64,000 bases of DNA, taken from the NCBI GenBank assembly GCA_025998955.1, contig AP024676.1, positions 1,302,001-1,366,000 of the forward strand, read 5' to 3'. The notes below the pieces were generated by a model that was not told where the DNA came from, did no database searches, and was given only the letters and a program-made list of their open reading frames with translations. This document shows, piece after piece, positions 59,878-64,000 of the stretch. Within the stretch, counting starts at the first letter, position 1; each line of letters starts with the position of its first letter. This DNA is from Candidatus Roseilinea sp. GTDB lineage: Bacteria; Chloroflexota; Anaerolineae; J036; Brachytrichaceae. The position numbers and the translations under genes were made by a program.

Positions 59878-62800
59878 ATGACCACACCCACACCGCCCGA
59901 TTTCGACGACCTGGAAGCCCGGCTGGCCGCCTTCGCCGCCGTGCAAGACCCCGACCAGATGCGCGCGTTCTGGCAGGCCGTGCCGACGGAGCTGGAAGAG
60001 CCGCTCATCGCGGCGGTCGAGGCGCTCATCCGGCAGGCGCAAGCGACCCGGCCCTGGCCGAAGACCTGCGCGCCAGGCTGGCCGACTTCAAGCGGCTGTG
60101 CGCGGCGGCCGCAGCCAATCGCCAGCTTCCGCCGGTCGCAGTCGCGCTGCAGGCGTTCATCGTCGCCGAGGACGAAGCGGCGGCGCGCGCCATCTTCGAG
60201 CACGAGCGCGCCCTGCTCCAGCCGTATGAGGCGCAGCGCCTGTTGGAGGCACAACGAGCCGATGACCCCGCCATGCAAGCCCGCCTCGCCGAGCGCGTCG
60301 CCCTGCTGCGGCGCTTGCGCGGCGCACAGCCGCAGCCGCAGCCACAAGTAACGGCGTCCGTCGTTGAAGACCTGCAGGGTCTCGAAGACCCCGCAGGTCC
60401 AGCGGCCACCTTCGACAACCGCCAGATGCAGGTGGCGGGCCACTTGTATCAGGCGCAGGAAATCAACATCACCAACGTGTTCGACCTGCAATGGCGTTGG
60501 GTTCGCCCCGCGCCGCCTAACCTGACCAAGGAGCTGGTCGAGCGTTCCGAAGAGATCGAAGCCGTGATCAAGAAGCTGCGCGCGCAGGGCGCGGTCGCCA
60601 TCAGCGCGATCAGCAGCCCGAGCGCGGTGGCCGTGCAGGGCATGCCCGGCGCGGGCAAGACTTCGCTGGCGCGGCTGCTGGCGCGCAAGCTCGACCGCGA
60701 CTACCCCGACGGCGTGCTGTGGGCCGACGTCGGCCCCCGCGTGAAGACGCGCGAGGACGCGACCGCGATCCTGAACGCCTGGGCGGCCTATTTCGTCGGC
60801 GGCATCGCCGATACGGCGCTCACCTTCACGCCCGAGGCCGTGCGCGCGCTGATGAGCGAGCACCCGCGCCTGCTGGCCATCCTCGACAACGTGTGGTCGC
60901 TCGACGCGATCAAGCCCCTGCGCGAAGCCCTGCCGGGCGAGGCGCACCTGATCCTGACCACCCGCTCGCTGGAGGTCATGCGCAACGCCGGCGGGGCGAC
61001 CCACACCGTCGGCCTGCTCAGCAAAGCCGATGCGCGGGCGCTGGTGGCGTTACGCCTGCGATGGACGCCGGGCGAGGACAGCAGCGACGCCGCCTGGGTG
61101 GACGATTTGATCGTGCGGCTCGGCTACCACCCGCTGGCGCTCGACATCGCCCTCGGCCTGATGGCGAGCGAGGGCTTCACGCCCGAGGAGTGGCGTGCAA
61201 CGGCGCAGCGCGTGATCGAGCAGGTGCGGCAGGGCACGGACTTCGGTGCACTCAAGCTGCCGGAGGAGGTTGACCGCGAGGCGAACGTGGAAGCCGCCCT
61301 GGCCGTGAGCTACCGCGCGCTGGACGAGGCGGCGCAGGCGCGCTTCCGCGCGCTCGGCGCGTTCGCACCGGAGGCCGATTTCGCCACCGCCCATGCCGCC
61401 GCGGTCTGGGGGTGCGACGAGACGGCGGCGCGGACGCAATTGACACAGTTCGTGCAACGCGCCGTGCTCGATCGGCGTGACGATGATGTATGGCGGCAGC
61501 ACGCCGTCCTGCGCGGCTACGCTCTGGCTCTCTTGCGCGACGCGGGCGAATACGACGAAGTGCGCGCCCGCCATACCGAAATTTACGACCAGGCCATGCA
61601 GGCAGCCGACGCCGCGCAGCGCTACTACGAGATGCTGCCCGCCCTGCCGCAGTTGCGGCACGCCTTCGCCTGGGCGGTCGAACAGGATCTGGCGCGGGCG
61701 CAAGGCCTGATCGGCCATTGTGCGGCATTACAGGCCGCCTTTGGCTTCGCCCGCGAGGGCCTGGATTGGTGCGAGCAGGCATTGGAAGCCGCCCGGCGGC
61801 GCGGCACGCCGGCGGACGTGGCGCGCGCCCATGGCTCACTCGGTATCGCCTTAGCACGAGTCGCAGACTTGCCCGGCGAAGACCGCCGCCAGCGCCTCTA
61901 CGACGCCCTGGCCGCCTACGACGAGGCGCTCCAGTTCCGTCGCCCCGACACCGCCCCGCTCGATTACGCGATGACGCAGAACAACCGCGCCACCCTCTTG
62001 CGCGACCTGGCGGCACTGCCCGGCGAAGACCGCCGCCAGCGCCTCTACGACGCCCTGCGGATCGCCTGGGAAGCTCGCCTGTTATTCGAGCAAGTGCAAT
62101 TCGCTGACCCCCAAGACATCAACCGCCGAACGCTGATCGGTATTCGCACCGAATGCGGCGACGACTTCGAGGCAATCTGGCAGGCGCTTGACGCTGGCGA
62201 CGCGCCGGACTGGCTCAGGTAAGTCGCCGCCAGTGAATCGCTGAAAGGCGCCGCCGAGGACAACCTGATCCAGCCCGTAGTTGACTTTCTCAACGCCCAT
62301 GCGCCCGATGAGATGCGCCGGGTGATCGAAGCGCATCCGCTCTTGCTCACCGACGCTGCCCGCCCCGTGTTCGACGCCGTCGCCGAGCAATACAAGGACG
62401 ATGAGCAGGTGCAGGCGCTGATCCAGTTCAAGCGCAACCTGCTGCGTGCGTGCCGTGAGCACGGGGTGAAGGCGACGTTCGCGGCGCTGGAAGAGGCGGC
62501 GCAGGCTGCGCCAAAGATTGCCGCGTTTGAAGCGGCTGTCGAGCGCTATACCCGGCTGCGCCAGGCTATGGAAGATAGCGAGAACGACGTGGCAGCCTGC
62601 CGGCGAGCGGCGCAGGCGGGCGAGGCGTTGTTCGGCGACGAGTGGAAGGATGTGCCGGGCGTGGATTGGGACGCGCTGCGCGAGGACCTGGCCAGCGTCT
62701 ATAACATGCTCGGCAACGCACTGTACGAGGCGGGCGACAAACCGGCGGCGCTCATCGCATTCGAGCGCGCAATCGCTATCCAATCCAGCTTCGCCATGTG

Positions 62801-62963
62801 GCATCGCAACCGCGCCGGCGCGTTGATCGAGCTGGGCCGGCTGGACGAAGCCGAGGCGGCCATCGCCCGCGCCCGTGAACTGGAGCCGGACGCCCCACGA
62901 TTGACCGAGCTGGACGCGCAGTTGGCGGCGGCGCGGGCGCAGGTGGGGAATCCGCGGGAATGA
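59878..62963 (+). pseudogene. STAND NTPase (NB-ARC) with TPR repeats, broken by a frameshift and a stop
   Basis: The ATG at 59878 opens MTTPTPPDFDDLEARLAAFA and a helical region. Near 60036-60055 the frame must move by one base (to PALAEDLRARLADFKRL) to reach the long frame that runs to a TAA at 62220. There follow a 22-residue amyloid-like motif (60411-60476), the P-loop GMPGAGKTSLARLLARKL, Walker B LLAILDNVW, LILTTRSLEV and GYHPLALDIALGL, a winged-helix part, and TPR-like helices (DRRQRLYDALAAYDEALQFR). After the TAA the same frame continues without break (VAASESLKGAAEDN) to 62963 with further TPRs (AGDKPAALIAFERAIAIQSS). The restored protein is an NLR-like sensor/switch. Whether the pieces are expressed separately is unknown. 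Confidence 0.78.
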
Positions 62964-63022
62964 CGTGCTATCACTCACCGCTTTCGAGTCGGTTGCGATA
63001 TCATCCTCGTGAGGGCGCGATC

Positions 63023-64000
63023 ATGAACGATGCACAAAAAACAGTCGCCGGCGCGCTGCTGATCGGCGGCAGCCTGCTCACTGGCAACACTGCGCTGATC
63101 ACCGTTGCCGGCGGCGTGGGCGTGAACTGGACGAGCGAAGGCCTGCAAGGTCTGCGCCGCCAATGGCGAACGCGCAAGCTGGACACGCCCTTGGCCCGCG
63201 CCTACAGCGCAGCTATCCTGGCCGCCGTCGAGTGGCTGCGCAGCGAGTATGTCAAGACCCGCGACAGCCAGTCACCCACGTCGGCGTTCGATCTCGTGGC
63301 CGCCTGCGCCGGCGGCATAGCCAACGCCGAGTTCCCAGCGGGGCAGTTGAGCGCCGATGCGGCGCAGGCGCAGCTTGACCGCGGGCTGGACGATCTCCTG
63401 CACGGCCACGACGCGCGGCAGGCTGAATTTCTGAAGGCACGACTCATGCCGGCCACAGCCATCGCCCTGCGCGACGCGCTGGCCGCCGACCCTGAGGCGT
63501 GGATGCGCTTTCACGGGTGGCTGATCGAGGACCTGCGCGCCGGCCAGGCCGAGATGTCGGGCAAGCTCAGTCGGGCCGCCGAGGTGCTGGCGTGCTTCGC
63601 GGATCCGTCTGTTGCCTTGCAGGCGCTGCGAGACAGCCTTGGCGAGATCGGCGCCGCGACCGGGCGCATTGACGCGCGCACCGAGCGCATCGAGCGCAAG
63701 CAGGACGCGCTGCACGACGACGTGAAGAGGCTGTTGGACAAGCCGGACAAGCCAACGACCAGCGGCCCCATCTTCAACAATCAGGGCATGCAGGTCGGCG
63801 GCGCTGTGCATCAGGCCGGACAGATCAACATCACGAACGCCGGCGGCGGGCCAGCGGGCGCATCGCAATCGGCAGGCGCATCCAGCTCAGCGGCATTGGA
63901 CAAGCCGGCCTTGCGCGACTGGCTGGTGCGCCATTTCAGCCGCGCCGACCTCGAACTGCTGTGCGCCGACGTGCAGGCGCAGTTAGCGCGCCAGGGCTAT
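63023..64000 (+). CDS. EAD-like conflict-system protein, partial (runs off window end)
   Basis: The frame is open for 326 codons to the last base. It starts MNDAQKTVAGALLIGGSLLT with a hydrophobic, Gly-rich segment, then helices (LARAYSAAILAAVEWLRSEY, ALRDALAADPEAWMRFHGWL) and a coiled-coil-like RIDARTERIERKQDAL. A 22-residue motif at 63773-63838 matches the one in the upstream STAND gene. The end, KPALRDWLVRHFSRADLELL followed by CADVQAQLARQGY, resembles effector-associated domains (EAD) of bacterial conflict systems. It lies 59 bases after the STAND gene on the same strand. Its full domain content is outside the window. Confidence 0.7.
   Translation, partial: MNDAQKTVAGALLIGGSLLTGNTALITVAGGVGVNWTSEGLQGLRRQWRTRKLDTPLARAYSAAILAAVEWLRSEYVKTRDSQSPTSAFDLVAACAGGIANAEFPAGQLSADAAQAQLDRGLDDLLHGHDARQAEFLKARLMPATAIALRDALAADPEAWMRFHGWLIEDLRAGQAEMSGKLSRAAEVLACFADPSVALQALRDSLGEIGAATGRIDARTERIERKQDALHDDVKRLLDKPDKPTTSGPIFNNQGMQVGGAVHQAGQINITNAGGGPAGASQSAGASSSAALDKPALRDWLVRHFSRADLELLCADVQAQLARQGY

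Overview
The window is GC-rich bacterial chromosome, most likely from a member of the Chloroflexota (Anaerolineae-like or a thermophilic relative). This is an inference. It rests on the mix of BMP-type and CUT2 ABC importers, secreted proteins with long Thr-Pro linkers, Uma2 and coiled-coil PD-(D/E)XK proteins, a very large GH13 protein, a type III-C-like CRISPR effector module, NLR-like STAND/EAD proteins and many hairpin repeat families. No 16S or other decisive marker is present.

Layout. 1-3225: the tail of a LacI regulator, an eight-unit hairpin repeat array and a GH35 beta-galactosidase. 3264-7858: a photolyase-like flavoprotein, an IS630 element inserted in a CPBP protease remnant, and an intact HTH regulator/CPBP protease pair. 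7965-12396: a repeat, a helicase-like scrap and a CUT2 sugar ABC operon ending in an FmdB zinc ribbon. 12475-20703: glutamine synthetase, aspartate carbamoyltransferase, Uma2, a secreted LppX-like protein, a 1181-residue GH13 enzyme and a SnoaL-like protein. 20855-27344: a frameshifted DoxX, a DUF4230-like protein, an alcohol dehydrogenase/bicupin pair, a frameshifted secreted sugar dehydrogenase and a VOC/hydrolase pair. 27453-29907: tmRNA, a coiled-coil nuclease-like protein, a secreted protein and peptidyl-tRNA hydrolase. 29908-31439 is a gene graveyard (IS5, IS3 and ABC-TOBE remnants).

31440-41119 is the most interesting locus: a tightly coupled minus-strand operon of RAMP genes and a Cas10 whose GGDD cyclase motif is gone, as described for subtype III-C. 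An OLD-like AAA ATPase and a separate TOPRIM protein sit inside it, joined by 4-bp start/stop overlaps. No CRISPR array, cas1, cas2 or cas6 is in the window. The Cmr4-type Asp is kept, so RNA cleavage may persist while cyclic-oligoadenylate signalling should not. The ATPase/TOPRIM pair is a candidate alternative effector.

41164-44475: a DHFR-family reductase, an epimerase, 88-bp repeats, then fragments of creatininase, WD40, caspase-like and Fic proteins. 44607-51024: a lipoprotein and a complete BMP-type nucleoside importer. 51057-53463: a TauB/SsuA-like ATPase and binding protein without a permease, and MoaB. 53508-57013: tRNA-Thr, repeats, and a divergent sugar-acid pair (enolase-superfamily dehydratase, KDPG-type aldolase) with an MFS transporter. 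57164-59415: malate synthase and a GIY-YIG protein between REP-like clusters. 59878-64000: a broken STAND (NB-ARC/TPR) gene followed by a gene with a C-terminal effector-associated-like domain. The two share a 22-residue motif that looks like an amyloid-type signalling motif.
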